Assembly: GCF_040392825.1 (NCBI RefSeq) | Contig: NZ_JBEBVH010000013.1 | Location: 1-29,367, forward strand | Length of the DNA stretch: 29,367 bases | Origin: Pseudopedobacter sp040392825 | GTDB lineage: Bacteria > Bacteroidota > Bacteroidia > Sphingobacteriales > Sphingobacteriaceae | Direction of reading: 5' to 3' | Part shown: one piece after another, positions 1 through 8,237 of the stretch | How positions within the stretch are numbered: the stretch's first letter is position 1 | Layout of the letters: each line of letters opens with the position of its first letter | The notes under the pieces: generated by a model | What the model was told of the DNA's origin: nothing | What the model saw: the letters and a program-made list of their open reading frames with translations, nothing else | The model's database searches: none | Translations under genes and position numbers: made by a program

Positions 1-54
1 ACTCGCGACCCCAACCTTGGCAAGGTTGTGCTCTACCAACTGAGCTACTTTCGC
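1..54 (-). tRNA. tRNA-Gly (anticodon GCC), 3' part cut off by window edge
   Basis: Read on the minus strand, the sequence starts with a 7-nt acceptor arm (GCGAAAG). It continues with the D-arm GCTC-AGTTGGTA-GAGC and an anticodon stem CAACC/GGTTG around the 7-nt loop TTGCCAA. The anticodon is therefore GCC, which decodes glycine GGC/GGU codons. The start of the T-arm (GCGAG) is visible, but the end of the T-arm and the acceptor 3' strand lie outside the window. A good promoter lies immediately upstream. Confidence 0.93.
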
Positions 55-88
55 ATATTTTAAAGACCGTTCCCCGTTTGCGGGAGTG

Positions 89-118
89 CAAATATAGATA
101 GAAAAAAACATTTTGCAA
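89..118 (-). promoter_or_regulatory. Promoter of tRNA-Gly (TTG-N19-TATATTTG)
   Basis: On the minus strand a perfect Bacteroidota -7 element, TATATTTG, lies at 96-89. A TTG -33 element lies at 118-116, with a 19-nt spacer. Transcription would start near 80-85. The short leader carries a CCCG/CGGG hairpin with a 4-nt loop (73-84) just before the tRNA 5' end. The promoter call is strong; the role of the hairpin is unknown. Confidence 0.75.
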
Positions 119-144
119 GAGTAAAAAATAAAAAAACATTACAT

Positions 145-630
145 TTAATCTAACTCATTATTATTCAATGTCAAAAAGATTAAATTGCTTTCGTATCCCT
201 TTGAAAAAGCATAATTATATAATTTATTTTTAGTATGAACATCTTTTTTGAAACCCAATTCTGCATGCTTCTTCTTAATTAATTCCTGCAAAACTTCTAG
301 ATAGTCTTCTTCCACGATTTGAGCAAAAGCTTTTTTAATTATAGTTTCCGGAATTCCTTTTAATTTAAGCCCTTGTTTTATCTTTTTCCGACCCCATTTT
401 TTTATTCGGAATTTACCAGATACGTAAGCATTTGCAAATCTGGATTCATTCAAAAAATTATTTTCAATCAGATAGGCAATAAGTTCTTCAACTTGCGATG
501 TATGCAAGTTCAATTTATATAATTTATCCCGGACTTCCTGTTGACTTCTTTCCTGATAAGCACAGTAAGTTTCTGCTTTATTTTTCGCCTCGGTATAAGA
601 ATAGACCTTAATGTTTTTTTTATTTAACAT
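145..630 (-). CDS. recX: RecX, regulator of RecA
   Basis: RecX binds RecA filaments and modulates recombination and SOS activity in the cytoplasm. The protein is about 161 residues, normal for the family. It is helical throughout, with the conserved stretch AETYCAYQERSQQEVRDKLY near the N-terminus and repeated three-helix units containing ESRFANAYV and KWGRKKIKQGL. I place the start at the ATG at 630; the frame extends to a GTG at 654, adding eight residues. The ATG is preferred because the family-typical N-terminus follows it and because a TAATTTTA box ends 5 nt upstream. The gene is divergent from murF-alr, with about 25-50 bp between starts. A tRNA-Gly lies downstream on the same strand. 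Confidence 0.9.
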   Translation of the reverse strand: MLNKKNIKVYSYTEAKNKAETYCAYQERSQQEVRDKLYKLNLHTSQVEELIAYLIENNFLNESRFANAYVSGKFRIKKWGRKKIKQGLKLKGIPETIIKKAFAQIVEEDYLEVLQELIKKKHAELGFKKDVHTKNKLYNYAFSKGYESNLIFLTLNNNELD

Positions 631-664
631 TCTGCTAAAATTAGTGTATTTCACTAATTATATC

Positions 665-672
665 CAAATTTG
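665..672. promoter_or_regulatory. Palindromic -7-like box between divergent recX and murF-alr
   Basis: The octamer CAAATTTG is its own reverse complement and matches TAnnTTTG with one mismatch on both strands. It lies 6 nt before the murF-alr ATG (679) and 10 nt before the upstream GTG option of recX (654). The very short intergenic space means promoters for both genes must sit here or inside the opposite gene. This is inferred from motif match only. Confidence 0.4.
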
Positions 673-678
673 TGCATC

Positions 679-3135
679 ATGAATGAATTTACCTATAGTA
701 TCGAGCATATTGCACATTTAATCAGCGAAAAATCATCTATATCTTCTCCAAATCAGGTTATTCATCAATTACTAACTGATAGCAGGAAAATTACGGAAGC
801 GAAGAATGCTTTGTTTTTTGTGTTGAAAGGGCGAAAAAATGCACATCAATACATAAAAGAACTATATAGAAATGGGGTTCGTTCTTTTGTTTATTACGAC
901 ATTAATTTTGATATCAGCGAATATCCGGAAGGCAATTTTTTATATTCCACAGATCCTTTAAAATCGTTACAGGTTTTAGCCCGGATACACAGGTCTAAAT
1001 TTAGCTTTCCTGTTATCGGAATTACGGGTAGTAATGGGAAAACAATTGTAAAGGAGTGGCTTTATCAGTTGTTGGCTTATAAGTTTACTATAGTACGTAG
1101 TCCAAAAAGTTATAACTCGCAAATAGGGGTTCCGCTTTCTGTGTGGAAAATGAGTAATGTATATGATCTGGGGATATTTGAAGCTGGAATTTCTCTGCCT
1201 GAAGAAATGGAAAAGCTTGAAGCTATTATACGACCCGATATAGGCGTATTCACAAATATTGGTTCCTCTCATGATGAAGGTTTCTCTTCTCAGGAAGAGA
1301 AAATAGCAGAGAAATTTAAGCTCTTCAAAAATGTAAAGAAGCTTATCTGTAATACTTCTTTCGCCAAATATGCTTCCTTAAGCTCCCAACTCTACACCTG
1401 GAGCTATGATGATAAAACTGCTGATTTATATATTAAAGATTATCATTTAAATGATGGTGGAATGCTGGTAGATATAATTTATAAGAATAACACTATCCAG
1501 ATACAGGTGCCTTTTAAAGACAGAGCTTCTTTAGAAAATGCCATAACCTGTATACTCACTTTATTTGTTTTGGGATATGAAACAGATGAAATTACGAATA
1601 AGATAGCTAAACTGCATGCAGTAAAAATGCGTTTAGAGTTAAAAAGCGGCATTAATAATACTTCTATAATTGACGATTCATATAATTCAGACTTATCATC
1701 ACTGGAAATTGCATTGGATTTTTTAAATCATCAACAGCAACACGATAAAAAAACTTTGATTCTGTCTGATATCCAGCAATCCGGATTAGATGGAAGAAAC
1801 TTATATGAAAATGTAGCTAAACTTCTAAAATCGAAAGGTGTAAACAGACTAATAGGCATAGGAGAAGAAATATCTAAATACCAGAAATATTTCAATCCAG
1901 ACAGCATATTTTATTTAGATACAGTTTCGTTTATTAGCGGCTTCAATCCATCAAACTTTAGAAATGAAACCATTCTATTAAAAGGCGCCAGAAAATTCGG
2001 ATTTGAAAAGATAAGCAGTATACTTAGCCAACAGGTCCACGAAACTGTTCTGGAAATTAACCTGAATGCCATGGAACATAACTTAAACTATTATCGTTCT
2101 AAATTAAAGCCAAAGGTGAAATTAATGGCAATGGTTAAAGCTTTTGGTTACGGAAGCGGCAGTTTTGAGGTTGCAAACTTATTGCAGTTCAACCATGTAG
2201 ATTATCTGGCTGTTGCTTATGCAGACGAAGGGGTTACTTTAAGACAGAATGGGATAACACTTCCAATTATGGTTTTAAGTCCAGAGATTTCATCTTTAGA
2301 AGCAATAGTTAAACATCAATTAGAACCCGAAATTTTTAGCCATTCAACTTTAGAAGCCTTCAGTAATTATTTGCAGAGTATAAATGTAACAGCGTATCCT
2401 GTTCATCTAAAACTAGATACAGGGATGCATAGATTGGGATTTATGCCCGAAGATTTAGACGATACTGTGAAATTTTTAAAAGGTAGAAAGACGATTCGGA
2501 TTCAATCGGTATTTTCACACTTCGTAGCCAGCGAATCTGCAGCTCATGACGATTTTACAAGACAGCAAATTGAAATTATTAAAAGTTTTACCGACTCTTT
2601 GGAACAAGAGTTAGGTTATCCATTTATTAAACATATTAGCAATACATCGGCCATTACCAAGTGGCCTGAAGCCCAGTTTGACATGGTGAGACTAGGTATT
2701 GGCCTGTATGGTGTAGACAATTTTTCTGAAGACGATGAAAATTTGGAACAGGTGGCGGTACTCAAAACTACAGTTTCTCAAGTTAAAAATCTGAAAAGAG
2801 GAGAGACGATAGGTTACGGCAGAAGAGGTGTAATGCCAGAGGATGGGCAGATAGCGACAGTCAAGATTGGTTATGCAGACGGATTTTTACGAGCTTTGGG
2901 GAATGGCGCTGGCAGTATGTTTATAAATGGGGAAGAAGTTTTTACCATAGGAAATATTTGTATGGATATGTGTATGCTTAATATTTCCGGCAAGAATGTT
3001 AAAGAAGGCGATGAAGTCATTGTATTCGATTCTCAAAAAAGATTATACAAACTGGCAGAAAAATTAAATACAATTCCATACGAAATATTAACAAGTGTGT
3101 CTCAAAGGGTGAAACGGATTTATTATTATGAATAA
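679..3135 (+). CDS. murF-alr: Bifunctional MurF ligase / alanine racemase fusion
   Basis: This is a fusion of two cell-wall enzymes, about 818 residues. The N-terminal half (about 1-450) is MurF, which adds D-Ala-D-Ala to UDP-MurNAc-tripeptide. It shows the ATP-binding loop GITGSNGKT at about 114-122, the Mur-ligase segment DDSYNS and a C-terminal LLKGARKFGFE. The C-terminal half (about 455-818) is a fold-III PLP alanine racemase making D-Ala. Its PLP lysine lies in MVKAFGYGSG near residue 487 and its catalytic tyrosine in IGYGRRG near 713. The same fusion is known across Bacteroidota and supplies D-Ala to the ligase. The frame could open at TTG 670, but ATG 679 gives the normal MNEFTYSIEHIA start. 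No Shine-Dalgarno sequence is seen. Confidence 0.95.
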   Translation: MNEFTYSIEHIAHLISEKSSISSPNQVIHQLLTDSRKITEAKNALFFVLKGRKNAHQYIKELYRNGVRSFVYYDINFDISEYPEGNFLYSTDPLKSLQVLARIHRSKFSFPVIGITGSNGKTIVKEWLYQLLAYKFTIVRSPKSYNSQIGVPLSVWKMSNVYDLGIFEAGISLPEEMEKLEAIIRPDIGVFTNIGSSHDEGFSSQEEKIAEKFKLFKNVKKLICNTSFAKYASLSSQLYTWSYDDKTADLYIKDYHLNDGGMLVDIIYKNNTIQIQVPFKDRASLENAITCILTLFVLGYETDEITNKIAKLHAVKMRLELKSGINNTSIIDDSYNSDLSSLEIALDFLNHQQQHDKKTLILSDIQQSGLDGRNLYENVAKLLKSKGVNRLIGIGEEISKYQKYFNPDSIFYLDTVSFISGFNPSNFRNETILLKGARKFGFEKISSILSQQVHETVLEINLNAMEHNLNYYRSKLKPKVKLMAMVKAFGYGSGSFEVANLLQFNHVDYLAVAYADEGVTLRQNGITLPIMVLSPEISSLEAIVKHQLEPEIFSHSTLEAFSNYLQSINVTAYPVHLKLDTGMHRLGFMPEDLDDTVKFLKGRKTIRIQSVFSHFVASESAAHDDFTRQQIEIIKSFTDSLEQELGYPFIKHISNTSAITKWPEAQFDMVRLGIGLYGVDNFSEDDENLEQVAVLKTTVSQVKNLKRGETIGYGRRGVMPEDGQIATVKIGYADGFLRALGNGAGSMFINGEEVFTIGNICMDMCMLNISGKNVKEGDEVIVFDSQKRLYKLAEKLNTIPYEILTSVSQRVKRIYYYE

Positions 3136-3252
3136 TAGGAATTGGCCATTAGTTGGAATAGTAAATTGGTAACTCCAGATTTACTAGTCACTATCTACGG
3201 AGAATTTGATCTCAGACTTAAAACTTTGCAGTAAAGCAAAAAAGAAGAAATT

Positions 3253-3849
3253 ATGAAAAGGATTTTTAATGCTTTTATCAGATATTGTATAAAAGGTTTA
3301 TTGTTGCTCTTGCCTATTGGAGGCGCGCTCTTTTTACTTTTTTGGGGGTTTTCTACTTTAGATTCATTCCTGAATTTTAGCGATAGTTTTTTGGTTAATC
3401 CTGAAACCGGAAAGCCACTTTACATTCCGGGATTAGGTATTTTGTCTGTTATTGTTGTGGTTTTTACAGCAGGAATAGTAGCAACATTATTTATTACCGA
3501 CCCTATTAATGCATGGATAAACAGGCAAATCAACAAAGTACCTATTCTAAGATTTTTATATTCTTCTGTGAAAGATATTACAGAAGCATTTGTTGGCGAC
3601 GAGAAAAAACTAAACGAACCTGTATTGGTAGAACTGAAAGATGGTATTAAAAAGATAGGCTTTTTAACTCAGAAGGACCTGAAAATTATAGGTTTGGAAG
3701 ATGAAGTTGCAGTATATTTCCCCTGGTCTTATTCATTTGCGGGAGAATTGATAATAGTTAAAAAGGAACAGGTGAAACCTTTAAATGTGTCCTCGGCTCA
3801 GGCTATGAAGTTTATTGTTTCGGGAGGAGTTACCTCAATACAAAATTAA
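3253..3849 (+). CDS. DUF502 family membrane protein
   Basis: The protein has 198 residues and two predicted membrane segments, about 12-33 and 60-82. The second is followed by the family's INKVPILRFLYSSVKDITEAF stretch and a soluble C-terminal domain with VELKDGIKKIGFLT and VYFPWSYSFAGE. This order is characteristic of DUF502, a widespread family with no established biochemical role. The gene lies 117 bp after murF-alr on the same strand and may have its own promoter; an AAACTTTG box precedes the start by about 25 nt. It converges on the GNAT-like gene with only 16 bp between stop codons. Confidence 0.85.
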   Translation: MKRIFNAFIRYCIKGLLLLLPIGGALFLLFWGFSTLDSFLNFSDSFLVNPETGKPLYIPGLGILSVIVVVFTAGIVATLFITDPINAWINRQINKVPILRFLYSSVKDITEAFVGDEKKLNEPVLVELKDGIKKIGFLTQKDLKIIGLEDEVAVYFPWSYSFAGELIIVKKEQVKPLNVSSAQAMKFIVSGGVTSIQN

Positions 3850-3865
3850 GTAAAGGAAAATTTTA

Positions 3866-4984
3866 CTAAAAAGTACATAGCATAGTAGCATGTTTCTTTC
3901 CGAAATCTGCTCCTGTTGCTTCATGTATAGCCAGCATTTTATCGTTGAAATCTCCCACCCATGAAAGTTCAAGTTCCTGATATTGGTTTAAGGGCAAAAC
4001 ATATTCTTTCAATTTAATAAATAAGGCAGATTCCAGTCCATGTTTTTGGAATTTTTCTTTAGTTCCCATTACAATAGCCCGCATTCTGGTAGCACCTTTA
4101 TATCTGTAGTATAAAAAGCGAAGTTTTTCTATAAAGCCTAGTTTTCCTTTAAGAGGTTTAATCATTTGATTGGCATCCGGAAGTATAATGATAAATGATG
4201 CCGGTTCGTCATTAACATAAGCAAACCAAATTAGTTTGGGATCCATAATGAGCTTCATTTTCTGAAAAGATTCAATAACGGTTTCGAGTTTAATAGGAGA
4301 GAAGTTGTCGAAATCTTTCCAGGCATCGTTATAAATTTCCATAAAATCATGGGCAAACTTATTAAACTTCTGATCGTCATAATGTTCAAAAGTATATCCA
4401 TCTTTTTGGCTTACCCACTTTGCAATTTTGGTAAAACGTTCAGGAAAAGGTTTGTTTACGTCTAGGTGGTTGGTTATTTGCTCGTACATGGTTTTAAAAC
4501 CATAGTTGTCGAAATGTTTTTTATAATAAGGCTTGTGATAGTTCATTCCAAAAGAAGGATGCGTAAAGCCGTCAATTAAAAGTCCCCAAAAACTATCATT
4601 TTCTCCAAAATTTATGGGGCCCATCATAGCTTCCATCCCGTGATTTTGAAGCCATTTTTTTGCTGTGTCAAATAATAATGTGAAAGCCGCTTCATTATCT
4701 ATACATTCTACAAAGCCAATACCTCCAGTGGCTTTCTCAAAGCTGTGTGCTTTTTTATAGTTAATAAAAGCAGCAATTCTGCCAATTAGTTTACCGTTAT
4801 CATCAAAAAGTATCCATCTGGTAGCTTTACCATGTTGATGAAAACTGTTTTTTTTGGAAGAAAAAACCGCTTCAATATCTATATCCAGTGGGCAAACCCA
4901 CATTTTGTCATTGGCATAAATAATTCTAGAAACTTCTAGGAACTGCTTGATATCTTTTGTTGAAAGAACTTCCTTTATTTTCAT
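3866..4984 (-). CDS. GNAT-fold acetyltransferase-like protein (YghO-like)
   Basis: This 372-residue cytoplasmic protein has no signal peptide. The overall pattern resembles the YghO-type group of large GNAT-like proteins. An N-terminal segment reads WILFDDNGKLIGRIAAF, typical of beta strands in GNAT enzymes. A conserved centre contains MMGPINFGENDSFWGLLIDG and a tyrosine-rich YHKPYYKKHFDNYGF. A C-terminal GNAT-like half follows, with KFQKHGLESALFIKLKEYV and LSWVGDFNDKMLAIHEATGA. Substrate and reaction are unknown. It appears to be transcribed alone: a terminator lies just upstream (5010-5040), separating it from the acidic-protein gene. The family call is moderate and the enzymatic activity is inference. 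Confidence 0.65.
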   Translation of the reverse strand: MKIKEVLSTKDIKQFLEVSRIIYANDKMWVCPLDIDIEAVFSSKKNSFHQHGKATRWILFDDNGKLIGRIAAFINYKKAHSFEKATGGIGFVECIDNEAAFTLLFDTAKKWLQNHGMEAMMGPINFGENDSFWGLLIDGFTHPSFGMNYHKPYYKKHFDNYGFKTMYEQITNHLDVNKPFPERFTKIAKWVSQKDGYTFEHYDDQKFNKFAHDFMEIYNDAWKDFDNFSPIKLETVIESFQKMKLIMDPKLIWFAYVNDEPASFIIILPDANQMIKPLKGKLGFIEKLRFLYYRYKGATRMRAIVMGTKEKFQKHGLESALFIKLKEYVLPLNQYQELELSWVGDFNDKMLAIHEATGADFGKKHATMLCTF

Positions 4985-5009
4985 TTGATGTTATCTTGGC
5001 ATTTAAAGT

Positions 5010-5040
5010 GAAAAAGCATTCACAAAATGAATGCTTTTTC
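5010..5040 (-). terminator. Intrinsic terminator after the acidic small protein
   Basis: A perfect 12-bp stem pairs 5010-5021 with 5029-5040 around a 7-nt loop. The outer part of the stem gives a run of T on either strand. It lies downstream of the 5066-5254 gene in its direction of transcription, and upstream of the GNAT-like gene. Confidence 0.75.
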
Positions 5041-5065
5041 TGGATATTTTAGAGAATGTTAATGA

Positions 5066-5254
5066 TTAATAATCATCGTCGTCATCATCAAAATCACTTC
5101 CGAATCCATCACTCAGCCCCAGGTCATCAATAGGAAAGTCAAGATCGTCATCCTCATCATCGAAATTGCTTTTTCCTTTAGACTTGCTCAAAGATTCTTC
5201 AGAAGAATCGTCCAATGGTTTTTCACTCTTAGTTGGTTTTTTGGGAGTTTTCAT
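5066..5254 (-). CDS. Small, highly acidic low-complexity protein
   Basis: The predicted product has 62 residues. The first third is lysine- and serine-rich (KTPKKPTKSEKP) and the last half is almost entirely Asp/Glu with Gly and Ser, ending in a run of aspartates and a tyrosine. There is no signal peptide or membrane segment, and it should be intrinsically disordered. I do not recognise a characterised family. Support for it being real comes from a clear terminator directly downstream and ATG placement in a gap between genes. Low-complexity Asp codons can also create chance open frames, so this is not certain. The charge pattern would suit a nucleic-acid mimic or a protein-binding tail, which is speculation. 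Confidence 0.6.
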   Translation of the reverse strand: MKTPKKPTKSEKPLDDSSEESLSKSKGKSNFDDEDDDLDFPIDDLGLSDGFGSDFDDDDDDY

Positions 5255-5378
5255 TAACGTAATTTTACTTCTTTTTTATTCCTAAATGTTCATTATAATG
5301 ATTATGGTGAGCGAATCAACCAAAAATCTATATGTCAAAAATAGGAGGAAAATCCATATCTAAAAAATGATTTTAAAA

Positions 5379-5936
5379 TTATTCTGCTTTTTCTCCTATT
5401 TCTATTTGATCCACATTTTCAATATCCTTTAATTGAGGCAGATCTAAAACTGAATTAATTCCGAAATAATCTAAAAAATATTCACTAAGTCCGTATAAAA
5501 TTGGCCTTCCCGGTCCTTCGGCTTTACCCTGAATCGTTATAAAGTCTTTTTCCAGCAGCTTTTGTATCGTATAGTCGCAATTAACACCTCTTATCTGCTC
5601 GATCTCCAGTTTAGTAATAGGCTGTCTGTAGGCAATGATAGATAGTGTTTCTAACGAAGCCTGACTCAATTTTTTCTTAGAACGCTGAATATGCAATTGT
5701 TGTATAATTGGTTGCATATTTTTTTTCGTTAAAAATTGATATCCACCGCCAGTTTTTACCAGCTCTATGGCGAATCTGTCATCAGCATATTTACTACCAA
5801 TATTTAGCAAATACTGCTCAATTTCATCGTCCGAAATGTCCTCACTGGTTGCTGTTTGTAAACAAATAGCAATTTCTTCTAATCTTAAACTGGTATCCGA
5901 AGCAAAAATTAAAGCCTCAATATATTGTTCAACCAT
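5379..5936 (-). CDS. scpB: ScpB, segregation and condensation protein B
   Basis: ScpB is the winged-helix subunit that dimerises and binds the kleisin ScpA in the SMC-ScpAB condensin, which compacts and segregates the chromosome. The 185-residue product begins VEQYIEALIFASD. It carries the conserved core SQASLETLSIIAYRQPITKLEIEQIRGVN and then GRPILYGLSEYFLDYFGI, both diagnostic. The length is typical. The gene starts 11 bp after mqnC on the same strand, so the two are probably co-transcribed. scpA is not in this window. The C-terminal tail after about residue 165 is acidic. Confidence 0.93.
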   Translation of the reverse strand: MVEQYIEALIFASDTSLRLEEIAICLQTATSEDISDDEIEQYLLNIGSKYADDRFAIELVKTGGGYQFLTKKNMQPIIQQLHIQRSKKKLSQASLETLSIIAYRQPITKLEIEQIRGVNCDYTIQKLLEKDFITIQGKAEGPGRPILYGLSEYFLDYFGINSVLDLPQLKDIENVDQIEIGEKAE

Positions 5937-5947
5937 TTTTCAGAACT

Positions 5948-7069
5948 TTAATAATTGATTTCTTGCTGAACTAAATGATCTACGTTTCTCCATTCGTACA
6001 ACTGATTTCGTAATTGAGGCTCGAAACCAGCTTCTTTTATAGCATCTTGTATTCCATTAGAAGTAAACCTATGCGGGGCACCGGCAGCACTTACCACATT
6101 TTCTTCAATCATAATAGAGCCAAAATCATTTGCTCCAGCATGTAAACAAAGCTGTGCTACATTTTTTCCAACGGTAAGCCACGAGGCCTGAATGTTTTTT
6201 ATGTTTGGAAGCATAATCCGGCTCAATGCAATCATGCGTAAATATTCGTCACCGGTAACATTGTTGCTAATACCACGAACTTTTTTCAGTAAGGTGCCAT
6301 CATCTTGAAACGGCCATGGTATAAAGGCTGTAAATCCGTAATGTCCCTCTGGTTTCTCTGACTGAACTTGTCTGATCCAGACCAAATGCTCAAAACGCTC
6401 TTCTATAGTTTCTATATGGCCAAACATCATAGTTGCAGAAGTAGCTATATTTAATTTATGAGCCGCTCTCATAACATCCAGCCATTCCTGACCACCACAT
6501 TTTCCTTTAGAAATCAATCTTCTGACCCGATCATTTAAAATTTCAGCACCTGCACCCGGTAAAGAATCTAAACCAGCTTCCTTCAGGGCTTTTAATACAT
6601 CATAGTGACTCATGCCTTCAAGCTTACAAACGTGTGCAATTTCCGGAGGGCCGAGAGCGTGTAATCTTAAAGTCGGATATAATTCCTTTAGTTGTTTAAA
6701 TAGATCTACATAGAATTGAAGACCTAAATCAGGATGATGACCACCCTGTAAAAGGAGTTGATCACCACCATAAAGAAATGTTTCTTCTATTTTCTTCTTA
6801 TAGGTTTCTATATCTGTAATATAGCTTTCTTCATGTCCCGGTCTTCTGAAAAAATTGCAAAACTTACAATTAGCAATACAAACGTTGGTCGTGTTTACAT
6901 TTCTATCTATTTGCCAGGTTACTTTTCCGTGAGGGACTTGTATTTTCCTAAGTTCGTTGGCTACATACATCAGTTCAGCAGTACTGGCATGATGATAAAG
7001 GTGCATTCCCTCCTCCAAGCTTAAAAACTCGAAATTTAGGGCCCGATTAAGTAGTTCCAGAATATTCAT
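5948..7069 (-). CDS. mqnC: Cyclic dehypoxanthinyl futalosine synthase MqnC (radical SAM)
   Basis: MqnC is a radical-SAM enzyme of the futalosine menaquinone pathway; it cyclises dehypoxanthine futalosine. The 373-residue protein has the CX3CX2C iron-sulfur motif at C64, C68 and C71. LLLQGGHHPDLG and LDSLPGAGAEIL separate MqnC from its relative MqnE. The C-terminal half has FIPWPFQ and GANDFGSIMIEENVVSAAG, also typical of MqnC. Its presence implies that this organism makes menaquinone through futalosine rather than only the classical Men route. It is the first gene of an mqnC-scpB operon. A perfect TACTTTTG -7 box ends 5 nt upstream of the ATG, suggesting a leaderless or nearly leaderless mRNA. 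Confidence 0.93.
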   Translation of the reverse strand: MNILELLNRALNFEFLSLEEGMHLYHHASTAELMYVANELRKIQVPHGKVTWQIDRNVNTTNVCIANCKFCNFFRRPGHEESYITDIETYKKKIEETFLYGGDQLLLQGGHHPDLGLQFYVDLFKQLKELYPTLRLHALGPPEIAHVCKLEGMSHYDVLKALKEAGLDSLPGAGAEILNDRVRRLISKGKCGGQEWLDVMRAAHKLNIATSATMMFGHIETIEERFEHLVWIRQVQSEKPEGHYGFTAFIPWPFQDDGTLLKKVRGISNNVTGDEYLRMIALSRIMLPNIKNIQASWLTVGKNVAQLCLHAGANDFGSIMIEENVVSAAGAPHRFTSNGIQDAIKEAGFEPQLRNQLYEWRNVDHLVQQEINY

Positions 7070-7074
7070 ATGAA

Positions 7075-7082
7075 CAAAAGTA
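7075..7082 (-). promoter_or_regulatory. -7 promoter element of mqnC (TACTTTTG)
   Basis: This is an exact match to TAnnTTTG on the minus strand, separated from the mqnC ATG by only 5 nt. No clear TTG -33 element is visible at the usual spacing. Confidence 0.45.
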
Positions 7083-7161
7083 CTCTATTTTGAGCTATTT
7101 CTTTATCTATAACTTGTAAAAAAGAGACGCTTTCAGCAGTAGGTCTTTATTTTTCCGGATT

Positions 7162-8106
7162 TTATTTAGCTGCCAACTTTTTGAGCTCCTTTTTACTAAA
7201 TTCTTTTTGCACTATATCTTTGGATAATTCTGGTACCTTAAGAGAGTTTTTGTAATCTTTAGTAGGGGTATTGTCTCCATAAAAGAATTTTATGTTAACA
7301 TAATTGTATCTGGGATTATCTATAGATTCCTTTAATGTAGTCGGGACTGGAATATCAAAAGGTCTGTCTTTCGGATAAATAACTCTTACCGAAAAAGTAT
7401 AAGACTTATCGCTATCATTGTATTTTACAGAACTAGCCAACTTACTCTGCGGATAAACAGTATCGCCCTCTTTAACCTTTACCGTTCCTTTCATAAAGCC
7501 GTTATATACTGCAAGCGAGCCATCTTGATGCTGAACAACAATTTTGTTTATAGCGCTTTTATAACTAAACTTTGTATCTGGTGTTACTTCATACTTATCC
7601 AATATTTCAATCACAGTCCCTTTTCTAATTGCTAATATATCTGTAGACTCTTGAGTTCTGAATTTGAATGATTTAAAGTAATCTGGTGTTTTTTCTCCTA
7701 TAATAGAGCTCGTCACTAAACCTGCATTCCTTACAAAATATTCTGTGTTGGAAGGTAGCGGCAGGGCATAAACAAAATTTGTGTCTACTTTAGCGGTAGA
7801 TCCCAGCATATACTGGTAGGAGTAAGTTTTAAAAGTTATTGGTAAGGTGTTATCGGAAGGTTTAAGTTTAAGAAGCGTTCCAGTTGGATTAAGAGCAACC
7901 GTTTCATATTCTTCATGCATAGAAGAAGAATTGGCAAGCTCGTTTAGTTTCACTTTCACTATATACATCCCGTGTTTATTTTTAATATAATTAAAATCAA
8001 CACTTTGATCACTATTTCTCTCAATGCTAATTTCCAGATCTCGCTGTGCGAATGTATAAAGAGTAGTAAATATTAACAACAGTGATAAAATTGGTTTAGG
8101 TCTCAT
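7162..8106 (-). CDS. Secreted M23-like protein lacking catalytic residues
   Basis: The 314-residue product has a clear signal peptide (cleavage probably after TFA, residue 20), so it is exported. Residues about 150-240 follow the LytM/M23 peptidase pattern, with TDILAIRKGTVIEI and then NKIVVQHQDGSLAVY...VKEGDTVYPQSKLA. The zinc and catalytic histidines are missing, however. The HxGxD histidine position is Gln/Thr with only D156 kept, YAHL is replaced by YNGF, and no HxH motif follows. The protein is probably a non-enzymatic envelope or wall-binding factor, as EnvC- and NlpD-like M23 proteins are. The N-terminal ~130 residues form an unrecognised beta-rich domain. It is transcribed alone and lies upstream of mqnC on the same strand. 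Confidence 0.75.
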   Translation of the reverse strand: MRPKPILSLLLIFTTLYTFAQRDLEISIERNSDQSVDFNYIKNKHGMYIVKVKLNELANSSSMHEEYETVALNPTGTLLKLKPSDNTLPITFKTYSYQYMLGSTAKVDTNFVYALPLPSNTEYFVRNAGLVTSSIIGEKTPDYFKSFKFRTQESTDILAIRKGTVIEILDKYEVTPDTKFSYKSAINKIVVQHQDGSLAVYNGFMKGTVKVKEGDTVYPQSKLASSVKYNDSDKSYTFSVRVIYPKDRPFDIPVPTTLKESIDNPRYNYVNIKFFYGDNTPTKDYKNSLKVPELSKDIVQKEFSKKELKKLAAK

Positions 8107-8197
8107 GTTTTAAATTATTTTGTTGTAAATATATTGTTTTTTAAAGATGTTTTTGTTTCTTGTGGTAGACAATTAAAGCTATTTAGTTTTAAAACCC

Positions 8198-8205
8198 TAA
8201 TTTTG
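8198..8205 (+). promoter_or_regulatory. -7 promoter element for the M16 peptidase pair (TAATTTTG)
   Basis: This is an exact TAnnTTTG match 32 nt before the ATG at 8238, giving a short leader. The -33 element is weak. Confidence 0.5.
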
Positions 8206-8237
8206 GAAACAAGATTATAAGATCCCACCAAATTAAT

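Noticed and set aside
976..1272. Open frame on the minus strand within murF-alr, and similar opposite-strand or alternate-frame ORFs in rnz, fabV, queA, DUF763 and dinB
   Set aside because: They lie entirely inside genes with clear motifs, show Cys/Ser/Phe-rich compositions typical of shadow frames, and have no recognisable domains.
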